Positions 43,095 through 51,005 of a stretch of DNA of 51,005 nucleotides are shown one piece after another (the first letter of the stretch is position 1; the number at the start of each line of letters is the position of its first letter). Below the pieces are notes generated by a model. The model was not told where the DNA came from, searched no databases, and saw nothing but the letters and a program-made list of their open reading frames with translations. This stretch comes from JBAZGG01 sp041653015. GTDB lineage: Bacteria > Bacillota_I > Bacilli_A > RFN20 > CAG-826. The translations under genes were made by a program, and so were the position numbers. The stretch spans positions 1-51,005 of the forward strand of contig JBAZGG010000008.1 in NCBI GenBank assembly GCA_041653015.1, in the 5' to 3' direction.

Positions 43095-44059
43095 TGAAAA
43101 AAAACATTTCATTCACCGCGAGAGTCAAAGAAGAAATAGTGACGAAGCCTTTCTCAGAAGAGAGGCTTCGTTCTTTGCTATCGGCATTTATTAAAATAAA
43201 TGGAGTGATGGAGATCAGCCATTCGCATACGATGATTAAACTATCGACAGAAAATGCGAAAATTGCTAAATATTTATTTATTATTATCCAAAGACTTTAT
43301 GGAATAAATGCAAAGTTCTCATATCTCAAAAGCATGCGATTTGATAAAAAAACTTCATATGTTGTTTCGCTAGAAGAAGAAGCGGATGATATTCTAGATG
43401 ATTTATCCATTTCATTCTTAGATGGCAAAGTTTCGAAGAGTATCGCCTATAACGATGACACCATCTGCGGATATCTTTCTGGCGCGTTTTTGGCTTCGGG
43501 ATCGGTCAATTCGCCGAATAACTCAAATTATCATCTCGAGATTTCATTGAATAACGAAAACTCTGGCAAATGGCTTTTGAAACTCGTCCATAAAATCAAT
43601 AATGGGTCTTTTGATATGAAAACGATCATGAGAAGAAATCAATGTGTTGTCTACTTAAAAAAATCCGATCAAATCGCTGATTTTCTCATTCTTGTCGGAG
43701 CGACTAACTCGTGTATGGAATTTGAGAATATAAGAATCGACAGGGATTTTGCAAATGTTGGCAATCGGCTTCAAAATTGCGACGAGGCAAACCTTAATAA
43801 AACGATCAGCGCAGCCAAAAGACAGATTGAGGAGATCAAATTTATCGATCAGGCTCTCGGGCTTGATAATCTTTCGAACAAAAAGGAGTCTTTGCTATGC
43901 AAGCTGCGACTCGAAAATGAAGATGCGTCGATGCTCGAGTTGGCTAGTGTGATGAGCAAATCTCTCAACACGCCTATTTCGAAATCTAATGTTAATCATC
44001 TATTTCGAAAGATACATTGTGATGCACTTAAATTTAAAGGAGAACACCATGAACATTAA
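43094..44059 (+). CDS. whiA: WhiA-family DNA-binding protein
   Basis: A 321-residue protein of the WhiA family, linked to cell division and chromosome segregation in Bacillus and to sporulation in Streptomyces. It begins SFTARVKEEI, has the degenerate LAGLIDADG-type homing-endonuclease fold (GAFLASGSVNSP, NYHLEI) and ends in a helix-turn-helix (ASMLELASVMSKSLNTPISK, then NHLFRKI). Family members have lost nuclease activity. It overlaps rapZ by one base and the next gene by 11 bases. Confidence 0.94.
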   Translation: MKKNISFTARVKEEIVTKPFSEERLRSLLSAFIKINGVMEISHSHTMIKLSTENAKIAKYLFIIIQRLYGINAKFSYLKSMRFDKKTSYVVSLEEEADDILDDLSISFLDGKVSKSIAYNDDTICGYLSGAFLASGSVNSPNNSNYHLEISLNNENSGKWLLKLVHKINNGSFDMKTIMRRNQCVVYLKKSDQIADFLILVGATNSCMEFENIRIDRDFANVGNRLQNCDEANLNKTISAAKRQIEEIKFIDQALGLDNLSNKKESLLCKLRLENEDASMLELASVMSKSLNTPISKSNVNHLFRKIHCDALKFKGEHHEH

Positions 44060-44270
44060 TGTTCAACTCGGTATGAGAATCGCGTATTTGCGAAAACAAA
44101 AAGGCTGGTCTCAAGAGGTTCTTTCATTTGAAAGCGATATCAATAAAAACTATTTGAGCGATTTAGAAAGAGGAAGAAGGAACCCTTCTTTAAAGATTCT
44201 CAACAAGGTCGCAACGGCATTTGGTATCGATTTAGAAACTCTGTTCAAAGGCATCAGTCCAATAATTTAG
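44049..44270 (+). CDS. Small XRE-family helix-turn-helix regulator
   Basis: A 73-residue protein consisting of one lambda-repressor-like domain: the first helix QLGMRIAYLRKQKGWSQ, recognition-helix region NKNYLSDLERGRRNPS and LKILNKVATAFGIDLETLF. The start is ATG 44049 inside the whiA 3' end, preceded by AAAGGAGA. It has no ligand domain, so it probably works as a dimer on a local target. A perfect palindrome TAATTTTTATAAAAATTA (44272-44289) lies just after its stop and before gapA. Targets are unknown. Confidence 0.9.
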   Translation: MNINVQLGMRIAYLRKQKGWSQEVLSFESDINKNYLSDLERGRRNPSLKILNKVATAFGIDLETLFKGISPII

Positions 44271-44343
44271 TAATTTTTATAAAAATTAAAGTCATGTAAG
44301 GGTTTTCATAAACATTTTACTATGAGTTATTTTTCTTTTTATA

Positions 44344-44349
44344 TATAAT
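44344..44349 (+). promoter_or_regulatory. Candidate -10 element for gapA
   Basis: Consensus TATAAT 31 bases before the ATG, inside an alternating AT run. The -35 is unclear. Confidence 0.45.
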
Positions 44350-44380
44350 ATATAACGCAGTGAATCAAGGAGGACATATT

Positions 44381-45412
44381 ATGTCAATCAAACTTGCAAT
44401 CAATGGGTTCGGGCGTATCGGAAGATTAGCTTTTCGTCGCGCATATGATGTCGGTGGTTTTGAAGTTGTCGCTATCAATGATTTAGTCGATGCTAAAACA
44501 TTAGCTTACTTGCTTAAATACGACACAACTCACAGAATTTGGGGAGAAAATGAAATCTCCTTTGATGGTGAAAAGAATACAATTATTTTTAGAGGGAAAG
44601 CCATTCCTGTTCTTGGCAAAAAAGAGCCATCAGAATTAAATTGGAAAGACTATGGTGTGGATATCGTTTTAGAATGCACAGGACGTCTCAAAGGCAAATC
44701 TGATGCTTCTATTCATATCGCTAATGGTGCAAAGGGCGTTATTATCTCTGCTCCAAGCGATAAGGACACTCCGACCTTTGTCTTCGGTGTAAACTGTGAC
44801 AAATTAACAAAGGATATGACGGTTATTTCTGGCGCTTCATGCACGACCAACTGTTTGGCTCCTGTGTGTAAAGTTCTCAACGATAAATTTGGTATTCTCG
44901 GTGGATTTATGACCACTGTTCATGCCTACACGAATGATCAAACGACTCTTGACCTCGCCAAAGGAAATCTTCGAAGAGGAAGAGCGGCAGCAGCCAATAT
45001 TGTTCCAACGACAACGGGCGCGGCCAAAGCCATTAATCTTGTCATTCCTGAACTTGAAGGTCGCATGAGAGGTGGCGCGTTGCGCGTTCCAGTAGTCGAT
45101 GGTTCACTTGTCGATCTCTCATTGATCCTTTCTAAAAAAGTCACCGATGCTGAAATCAATGCTGAAATGAAAAAAGCTAGCGAAGGCTCTCTTAAAGACG
45201 TTCTCGCCTATAACGAAGAAGAGATTGTCAGCTCAGATATTCTCGGCTCAACAGCCGGTTCTATCTTTGATGCGACACAGACTTCTGTATTTGAGACACC
45301 TGAAGGACAGCAACTTGTGAAAGTTGTATCGTGGTATGACAACGAATATTCATATACATGCCAGTATGTGAGATTAGCTGCAAAGATGGCAAAAGTCCTC
45401 GGAATTAAATAA
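44381..45412 (+). CDS. gapA: Glyceraldehyde-3-phosphate dehydrogenase
   Basis: Glycolytic NAD-dependent dehydrogenase, 343 residues. The Rossmann motif is INGFGRIGR, the catalytic Cys lies in SGASCTTNCLAPVCK, and the C-terminal signature is WYDNEYSYT. The Asp of INDLVD fits NAD preference. The start is ATG 44381, after AGGAGG; an upstream in-frame ATG would add 7 residues across the ribosome site. It is first of a gap-pgk-tpi cluster, with no cggR regulator upstream. Confidence 0.97.
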   Translation: MSIKLAINGFGRIGRLAFRRAYDVGGFEVVAINDLVDAKTLAYLLKYDTTHRIWGENEISFDGEKNTIIFRGKAIPVLGKKEPSELNWKDYGVDIVLECTGRLKGKSDASIHIANGAKGVIISAPSDKDTPTFVFGVNCDKLTKDMTVISGASCTTNCLAPVCKVLNDKFGILGGFMTTVHAYTNDQTTLDLAKGNLRRGRAAAANIVPTTTGAAKAINLVIPELEGRMRGGALRVPVVDGSLVDLSLILSKKVTDAEINAEMKKASEGSLKDVLAYNEEEIVSSDILGSTAGSIFDATQTSVFETPEGQQLVKVVSWYDNEYSYTCQYVRLAAKMAKVLGIK

Positions 45413-45425
45413 TAAGCTATGATGT

Positions 45426-45450
45426 GCGCCGATAATTCGGCGCCTTTCTT
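45426..45450 (+). terminator. Intercistronic hairpin between gapA and pgk
   Basis: GCGCCGA (45426-45432) pairs perfectly with TCGGCGC (45437-45443) around TAAT, followed by CTTTCTTT. It may be a leaky terminator or a stabilising 3' hairpin for gapA mRNA. Confidence 0.7.
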
Positions 45451-45473
45451 TAAGAATTAAAAAGGAGAGAAAT

Positions 45474-46688
45474 ATGAAGACGGTTGAACAATTAAAAGAT
45501 TTGAAAGGGAAGCGCGTTTTGGTCCGAGTCGATTTCAATGTTCCTTTAAAAGATGGAAAAATACGAGATGACAATCGAATTGTCGCCGCCTTGCCAACAA
45601 TCCAATATTTAGTGATCAAAGGGGCGCGAGTTATTCTTATGTCGCATCTCGGGAAGATTAAATACAAAGAAGCCCCACAAGTGGTCGAAGAGATGAAAAA
45701 ACAAAACTCACTCGCTCCTGTGGCGGATCGATTGAGCAATCTCATAGGACAAAAAGTTGTATTTTCCGAAGTCACTCGTGGTGAGAAACTGGAGAGTTTA
45801 GTCGCTTCATTGAAAAACGGCCAAGTGCTCTTAGTGCAGAATACTCGCTATGAAGAAGGGGAAGAAAAAAATAATCCTGAACTCTCGAAATCATGGGCAA
45901 ATCTCGCTGATGTTTTCGTCATGGATGCATTTGGCAGCGCTCATAGAGCACATGCTTCAACCTATGGTGTTCCAGAGATTTTGAAAGCCGAAGGTAAAGA
46001 TGTTGCCGTCGGTTATCTAGTTGAAAAAGAAGTGAAAAATTTGATCAGATGTGTCAATGTTGCCAAAACTGATCGCCCATATATCGCTATTTTAGGTGGA
46101 TTTAAAGTCTCTGATAAAATTAAAGTCATCGATTCTTTATTGAAAAAATGTGACAAGATTCTTATCGGCGGTGCAATGGCTTATACTTTTGCAAAGGCAC
46201 TCGGCAAATCAATTGGTACTTCGCCTTGCGAAGACGACCAACTTGAATATGCGAAAAAGTGTTTAAAAGACGCTGAAGGAAGGATTATTCTCCCAATCGA
46301 TGCTGTGGCGACAAATGGTTTTGAGAATTGGACGGAGAAAATTGTTTGTGTAGATGGTAGCATTCCTGCTGGTTTTGAAGGCATGGATATCGGACCAAAA
46401 ACAGCAAAGTTATATCAAAGCGAAATCCTCAAGGCCAAAATGGTTTTTTGGAATGGACCAATGGGCGTCTTTGAACAAAAAGAATTTGCAAAAGGGACGA
46501 TTGCCATTTGTGAAGCGGTAGCAAAAATACCTAATTCATTTACTGTCTGTGGTGGTGGAGATTCCGCTGCTGCTGTGTCTGAATTTGGCTTCAAAGATAA
46601 ATTCTCGCACGTGTCTACTGGAGGCGGCGCTTCCCTCGAAATGATCGAAAATAATGGTCATCTCCCTGGAATTGACGTTTTAAAATAG
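45474..46688 (+). CDS. pgk: Phosphoglycerate kinase
   Basis: Glycolytic ATP-forming kinase, 404 residues. The N-terminal substrate motif is RVDFNVPLKDGKIRDDNRI, with MSHLGK and SLAPVADRLS after it. The hinge and nucleotide domain include LGGFKVSDKI (usually GGAKVSDKI), FWNGPMGVFE and GGGDSAAAV with STGGGASLE. The ribosome site is AAAGGAGAG. It directly abuts tpiA, with no base between stop and next start. Confidence 0.97.
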   Translation: MKTVEQLKDLKGKRVLVRVDFNVPLKDGKIRDDNRIVAALPTIQYLVIKGARVILMSHLGKIKYKEAPQVVEEMKKQNSLAPVADRLSNLIGQKVVFSEVTRGEKLESLVASLKNGQVLLVQNTRYEEGEEKNNPELSKSWANLADVFVMDAFGSAHRAHASTYGVPEILKAEGKDVAVGYLVEKEVKNLIRCVNVAKTDRPYIAILGGFKVSDKIKVIDSLLKKCDKILIGGAMAYTFAKALGKSIGTSPCEDDQLEYAKKCLKDAEGRIILPIDAVATNGFENWTEKIVCVDGSIPAGFEGMDIGPKTAKLYQSEILKAKMVFWNGPMGVFEQKEFAKGTIAICEAVAKIPNSFTVCGGGDSAAAVSEFGFKDKFSHVSTGGGASLEMIENNGHLPGIDVLK

Positions 46689-47444
46689 ATGAGAAAAAAA
46701 CTTCTTCTCGGCAACTGGAAGATGAATAAAAGTTGCACTGAAGCTAAAGAATTCATCGATGGTGCATCTGATTTTGTCAAAATTGCAGCCGATCATCACA
46801 TCGATGTTGGCGTTGCTCCCGCTTTTACTTCGCTTTGCTCCGTCATCAAGCGAGGCCCAAAGGGATTGATTGTGGCGGCACAGAATGTTCACTATGAAGA
46901 TCATGGTGCATTTACCGGCGAAGTTTCGATTCCGATGCTTCTCGATTTAGGAGTACAGTGGGTTATCATCGGTCATTCTGAAAGAAGGCTTTATGATAAC
47001 GAGACGAGCGAAAAGTGTCATAAAAAGATTGTCGCTTTGCTCTCGCACGACATGATACCGGTGTATTGCGTTGGTGAATCACTCGCTCAATTCGAGAGTG
47101 GAGAGACAAAAAAAGTTGTCGGAGAACAGATTCGCATCGGATTGTCTGATGTCGATCCAAAAGAAGCTGGTCGTCTTGTCATCGCTTATGAACCGGTGTG
47201 GTCTATCGGCACTGGAAAAAATGCTTCGCAAGCCATCGCTCAAGACGTCTGTTCATTCATTCGGAAAATCCTTCATGAACTATTTGGCGATGTATCAAAA
47301 GAGATTCGCATCATATATGGCGGTAGCGTTAAGCCCGAGAATGTGAAAGAATATTTTTTGAGCCCTGATATCGATGGGGCTCTCGTCGGAGGAGCTTCAC
47401 TGAAAGTCGATACGTTTGCTGCTCTGATTAAAAATTCGATATAA
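46689..47444 (+). CDS. tpiA: Triosephosphate isomerase
   Basis: Glycolytic isomerase, 251 residues, normal length. The substrate-binding GNWKMNKS, catalytic His in IIGHSERR, catalytic Glu in AYEPVWSIGTG and the phosphate loop YGGSVKPEN are all present. It starts immediately after the pgk stop, with a ribosome site buried in the pgk 3' end at best, so it probably relies on coupling. Confidence 0.97.
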   Translation: MRKKLLLGNWKMNKSCTEAKEFIDGASDFVKIAADHHIDVGVAPAFTSLCSVIKRGPKGLIVAAQNVHYEDHGAFTGEVSIPMLLDLGVQWVIIGHSERRLYDNETSEKCHKKIVALLSHDMIPVYCVGESLAQFESGETKKVVGEQIRIGLSDVDPKEAGRLVIAYEPVWSIGTGKNASQAIAQDVCSFIRKILHELFGDVSKEIRIIYGGSVKPENVKEYFLSPDIDGALVGGASLKVDTFAALIKNSI

Positions 47445-47459
47445 CGAGGAGGTTTTATT

Positions 47460-48194
47460 ATGATTAGCAATGAGATGGTCTATCCTCAAAAAGAAGTTGG
47501 ACATAAATTTTTAGGTGTCGTTTTTTTCTACATGTTTATCGGCCTTTTGATCACGGCTGGTATAGCGACGATTCTCGGTGTTTTATTCACAAACATTTGG
47601 CCGATCACTGATTATTCGAATCCAGAAGCTGGGACTTATTTTTGGTCGTATATGGGAGTGCTCATAGGCGCCTCAGTCGCCCAAATAATTCTCGTGATTT
47701 GGATTTCTGTGAGCGTCTTCAAATCAAAGAAGAATCTGTGGATTCCTTACACTTTATATTCGATTTGCATGGGCGTTCTCATTTCGAGCTTCGCGATTTT
47801 TGTTCCATTTTACATCCTTGCGATTTCCTTTGGACTAACTTGTCTATGCTTTGGAGCGATGGCTTTGCTCGGATACTTTGCTAAAGGCAATTTAAACAAT
47901 ATTGCACTTGTGGCATGTGGCATTCTCATCGGTGCTATGCTGCTCGGATTATTTAATTTGGTTTTCTTTTTTGTTTTTCCTGCGGCTTATAACATAATCT
48001 ATTTGATCATATCGATCGTGACATTCGGAGCGATGATGCTCATCACGATGTATGATGTTTGGAAGATCAAGAAGTTTATTGAAAGAGGAGAGATGACAAA
48101 CAACATCGCTATGTTCTGCGCCTTCAACCTCTATGTTGATTTCATCTATCTATTCATTCGCATCGTCTATATTGTCATGATTTCGAGACGATAA
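47460..48194 (+). CDS. Bax inhibitor-1 family membrane protein
   Basis: A 244-residue integral membrane protein with seven predicted helices. The family pattern is visible: GVVFFYMFIGLLITAGIA at the first helix, YTLYSICMGVLISS in the middle, and AFNLYVDFIYLFIRIVYI at the C-terminus. Bacterial members such as YetJ behave as pH-sensitive calcium leak channels; the role here is not known. The ribosome site is CGAGGAGG, 15 bases after tpiA, so it can share the glycolytic transcript. A strong terminator follows. Confidence 0.85.
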   Translation: MISNEMVYPQKEVGHKFLGVVFFYMFIGLLITAGIATILGVLFTNIWPITDYSNPEAGTYFWSYMGVLIGASVAQIILVIWISVSVFKSKKNLWIPYTLYSICMGVLISSFAIFVPFYILAISFGLTCLCFGAMALLGYFAKGNLNNIALVACGILIGAMLLGLFNLVFFFVFPAAYNIIYLIISIVTFGAMMLITMYDVWKIKKFIERGEMTNNIAMFCAFNLYVDFIYLFIRIVYIVMISRR

Positions 48195-48211
48195 GAAAAA
48201 GTTTAAAACTG

Positions 48212-48237
48212 AACGTAGCATTTGCTACGTTTTTTTG
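48212..48237 (+). terminator. Rho-independent terminator after the Bax-inhibitor-1 gene
   Basis: AACGTAGCA (48212-48220) pairs perfectly with TGCTACGTT (48223-48231), followed by T. It lies between convergent genes; the reverse strand has a poorer T tract. Confidence 0.9.
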
Positions 48238-48272
48238 TAGTCGCGTTTATATTTAAGCCTTCCAACTGGTGA

Positions 48273-49628
48273 TCAACTCAACGAATTTAACAATAATTCC
48301 ACTTGGAAATAATTGTTTGTATTCCAAAAATATGGAAAGACATACGCCGAATATTTTTTGCTCGGATTCGCATTCAGAGCTTGATAGAGTACTGAATTGT
48401 CAAAATCACTATTCGAGTATAGGGCTTCTTCGGAATGATTATTTACAAACAATGCTTTCGCATTAGCGGCGTTGGTGTAGGCGCTATAACCAGTCGAATG
48501 AGCGGAATCTTCTAAGATCATGTAGACCATCTCGTTTTTAAGATAGTAATTGATATAGCCCTCGTATCGATACATTTTTCCAAACATATCAGTATAATTT
48601 GGATTTGTCGGATAAGAGGTGGGATCATAATCTTTTCCAGGAGCCTTTGCGTATAGCTGCGCTCCAGTGAACGAATTGCCTAATCCATCGATTTCGAAAT
48701 TGCTGAAGCTGATGTCCTGTCGAGATGACGATTCGATTTGTAAGAGAACGACGCTCGGACGAAAACTCATCATCTCTAATGAGGCATATACTCTATATGT
48801 CACTCCTTCAGAAATGCCGTTGTACAGATTCTTTTGATCATAGGCGAGAACGGAATTATTGTTATCGATAAAAATTAGATTGTTGTCGTCCGTTGCTAAT
48901 TTATGCAAGCAATAGGCATCAAATGATATAACTTTGCCAAAAGCACGTCCTTTATTATTCATTTTCATCCCGCTGATCTCGGAATAGATGCTAGAGATGG
49001 ATGTCATGGATGTAGCGACGGATTGGAAATCGACATCAACTTGGATTGGCGATACGCCGTATGAATAAAACAATAGTTCATTTTCTTCTCGATAAAGAGA
49101 TGGATAACCGATGATGTCGAGAGTGGAACCAAATGACGAGGAGGCTGAGACGTATTTTTGTAAAGCCTCTCTATCCGCTGAAGCCAATCTAATGTATAGA
49201 CTTCCAGAAGTGTCAATGGCCAGCATTTTATATCTCTCTGATCCGTAATTTCCTTGCGTTGTGAGAGAGTCTAAATCAGCGACTAGCCGGACGCGAATCT
49301 TTACTAGCTCATCGCCGTTAGCGATTCCGACATCGTTGGTGTTTGACAAAAGATCAGCGATGTCATTTACCTCGCTGATCAAAGAAATGGTGGTTGGTAA
49401 AACCACGCTATCGCTCGTCGAGTCTTCCACACTATCAGAGATGGAATCGTCGATGCTGTTGGAAATCGAATCATCAACGCTGATGGAAGTTGAACTTTCA
49501 CTCGGCTGGGAGCTTGTTTCATCGCTTGGATTCTGGCTTATTAGCGATATAGAATTAGAATTATAACAAGAAGTGAGAATGAGCAGACATACACATGTTG
49601 TGCTGAGCAATGATAATTTATTATTCAT
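48273..49628 (-). CDS. Hypothetical lipoprotein with Ser/Asp-rich linker and OB-fold-like region
   Basis: A 451-residue lipoprotein, lipobox LILTSC (Cys21). Residues about 34-77 are a Ser/Asp/Glu repeat linker built from units such as DDSISNSI and EDSTSDSV, typical of wall-spanning spacers. Two stretches (VKIRVRLVADLDSLTTQG to STLDIIGYPSLY, and GRAFGKVISFD to YRVYASLEMM) have OB-like strand patterns, as in the lipoprotein at 27148. No catalytic motif is recognised. Upstream on its strand a TATAAT ends 14 bases before the ATG, and there is no ribosome site. It is convergent with the Bax-inhibitor-1 gene and divergent from desulfoferrodoxin. Confidence 0.75.
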   Translation of the reverse strand: MNNKLSLLSTTCVCLLILTSCYNSNSISLISQNPSDETSSQPSESSTSISVDDSISNSIDDSISDSVEDSTSDSVVLPTTISLISEVNDIADLLSNTNDVGIANGDELVKIRVRLVADLDSLTTQGNYGSERYKMLAIDTSGSLYIRLASADREALQKYVSASSSFGSTLDIIGYPSLYREENELLFYSYGVSPIQVDVDFQSVATSMTSISSIYSEISGMKMNNKGRAFGKVISFDAYCLHKLATDDNNLIFIDNNNSVLAYDQKNLYNGISEGVTYRVYASLEMMSFRPSVVLLQIESSSRQDISFSNFEIDGLGNSFTGAQLYAKAPGKDYDPTSYPTNPNYTDMFGKMYRYEGYINYYLKNEMVYMILEDSAHSTGYSAYTNAANAKALFVNNHSEEALYSNSDFDNSVLYQALNANPSKKYSAYVFPYFWNTNNYFQVELLLNSLS

Positions 49629-49679
49629 GTCAATAACTTTAAATTATATTAACAGTCATGGCAACCAAAAAGCGTTATA

Positions 49680-49709
49680 TTGTCAATAGTCATTAAAGTA
49701 GATTAATAT
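49680..49709 (+). promoter_or_regulatory. Promoter of desulfoferrodoxin
   Basis: TTGTCA (49680-49685), an 18-base spacer and TAATAT (49704-49709), followed by AAAAGGAGG. No PerR-like operator was recognised. Confidence 0.5.
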
Positions 49710-49729
49710 AGAAAAGGAGGTAGAAGAAT

Positions 49730-50104
49730 ATGAAATTTTACAAATGCGAAATTTGTGGCAATGAGATCATGACCATTCACGATAGTGGAGTCGTCCCATT
49801 CTGCTGCGGTCAAAAAATGGTGGAATTAGTTCCTAACACAAAGGAGAATGTCGTCCTTGAAAAGCACCTTCCTGTCCTCGAAGAGAAAGGCAATAAGGTT
49901 CTCGTCAAGGTTGGTTCAGTGGCGCATCCGATGCTCCCAGAGCACTATATTGAGTGGATTGTGATATTGACCGATCAGGGTTCGCGAACAAAGAAGCTTA
50001 AACCGGGGCAATTACCACAAGCAATTTTTGCTCTCAATGAAAATGAAATTGTACTAGAAGCATATGCCTATTGCAATTTGCACGGTCTTTGGAAAAGCGA
50101 ATAA
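49730..50104 (+). CDS. dfx: Desulfoferrodoxin (2Fe superoxide reductase)
   Basis: A 124-residue enzyme reducing superoxide to peroxide without making oxygen, typical of anaerobes. The N-terminal desulforedoxin domain has a Cys4 rubredoxin-like iron site (CEIC and CC of PFCCGQ). The catalytic iron site ligands are His in EKHLP, two His in AHPMLPEHYIEWI, and Cys/His in YCNLHGLW. Electron donors would be reduced rubredoxin or ferredoxin; neither gene is in the window. It is monocistronic, with its own promoter and terminator. Confidence 0.96.
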   Translation: MKFYKCEICGNEIMTIHDSGVVPFCCGQKMVELVPNTKENVVLEKHLPVLEEKGNKVLVKVGSVAHPMLPEHYIEWIVILTDQGSRTKKLKPGQLPQAIFALNENEIVLEAYAYCNLHGLWKSE

Positions 50105-50120
50105 TTTTTTAAATTATCCA

Positions 50121-50164
50121 AACGCACGGTTTGTTCATAAAAGTTGATTAAACGTGCGTTTTTT
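50121..50164 (+). terminator. Rho-independent terminator of desulfoferrodoxin
   Basis: AACGCACG (50121-50128) pairs perfectly with CGTGCGTT (50153-50160) across a 24-base loop that partly extends the stem (GTTT/AAAC); TTTT follows. Confidence 0.75.
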
Positions 50165-50262
50165 AATGCGTGAGCACCGATTCATTGTTCTTATATATAC
50201 GCGCACGTCTACCCGCGAAAAATGCTTAAATAAATTATAATTTAAAAAGTGGAAAAAAGTCC

Positions 50263-50291
50263 TTGACCGAGATATTGATGGGTGGTATTCT
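50263..50291 (+). promoter_or_regulatory. rRNA operon promoter
   Basis: TTGACC (50263-50268), an exact 17-base spacer and TATTCT (50286-50291), with an A-rich stretch upstream that may act as an UP element. The predicted start is near 50298, about 140 bases before 16S. Confidence 0.75.
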
Positions 50292-50295
50292 ATTC

Positions 50296-50440
50296 TAGCA
50301 TGCGACATTTTGGGTGAGTAACCCTATACGAGAGTATAGCATGCGACTGATTTTTGAAAACTAAACAGATGTACAAACACAATAACGTCAATTTTTTTAT
50401 TTTTGATAAAACCAGATAATTATTATGAACTAAGATAAAC
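50296..50440 (+). promoter_or_regulatory. rRNA leader with direct repeat, GNRA hairpin and boxA-like sequence
   Basis: TAGCATGCGAC occurs at 50296-50306 and 50337-50347. Between them, CTATAC-GAGA-GTATAG (50324-50339) forms a hairpin with a GNRA loop. TTTTTGAAAACTAAACAGA downstream resembles the boxA-type leader element upstream of Bacillus rRNA genes. The region holds no gene. Confidence 0.5.

Positions 50441-51005
<565 letters not shown>

Noticed and set aside
49420..49500. Short repeat units that could suggest a CRISPR or tandem DNA array
   Set aside because: They encode the Ser/Asp-rich linker of the lipoprotein, are in frame and degenerate, and have no spacers.

Overview
The window reads as a chromosomal segment from a low-GC, anaerobic, fermentative Bacillota bacterium near the Erysipelotrichia/Mollicutes border (an RF39- or Izemoplasma-like lineage is my inference). 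Support comes from the partial 16S rRNA at the right end, Firmicutes-type gene order (rpoB-rpoC, rpsL-rpsG-fusA-tuf, lgt-ppaX-trxB, rapZ-whiA, gap-pgk-tpi), AT-rich promoters with TTGACA/TATAAT elements, AGGAGG ribosome sites, pyruvate:ferredoxin oxidoreductase and superoxide reductase. Stops include TGA and tryptophan is written TGG, so the code is the standard bacterial one and not the mycoplasma one.

Layout. 1-7.4 kb: rpoB (5' end outside the window) and rpoC. 7.4-12.2 kb: three paralogous M6-family metalloprotease lipoproteins between rpoC and the str operon. 12.2-16.7 kb: rpsL, rpsG, fusA, tuf. 16.7-18.7 kb: two membrane proteins, one of the RDD family. 18.8-29.1 kb: an eight-gene operon encoding an ABC importer (ATPase with a coiled-coil insertion, two permeases, two binding lipoproteins), a staphylococcal-nuclease-like lipoprotein, an OB-fold-like lipoprotein and a four-helix membrane protein. 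29.1-34 kb: tRNA-Lys(CTT), a small possibly Rex-like protein, PFOR and tRNA-Pro(AGG). 34-44.3 kb: uvrA, a YdjC/ChbG deacetylase, lgt, ppaX, trxB, a fourth M6 protease, rapZ, whiA and an XRE regulator. 44.3-48.2 kb: gapA, pgk, tpiA and a Bax-inhibitor-1 family protein. 48.2-51 kb: a reverse-strand lipoprotein, desulfoferrodoxin, and the rRNA promoter and start of 16S rRNA.

Taken together, the genes suggest a scavenger. Tethered surface proteases and a tethered nuclease would break down host or community polymers, an ABC importer would take up products, and glycolysis plus PFOR would supply energy and reduced ferredoxin. The nuclease/ABC operon has the same gene content as the MG185-MG189 region of Mycoplasma genitalium and is the best candidate for an under-described system here. 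The thioredoxin reductase lacks the usual NADPH-binding motifs, which may tie it to the ferredoxin pool. Other points are a mollicute-type Asn at the rifampicin site of RpoB, an A34 proline tRNA, and several genes that look leaderless. I see no CRISPR array, IS element or prophage.
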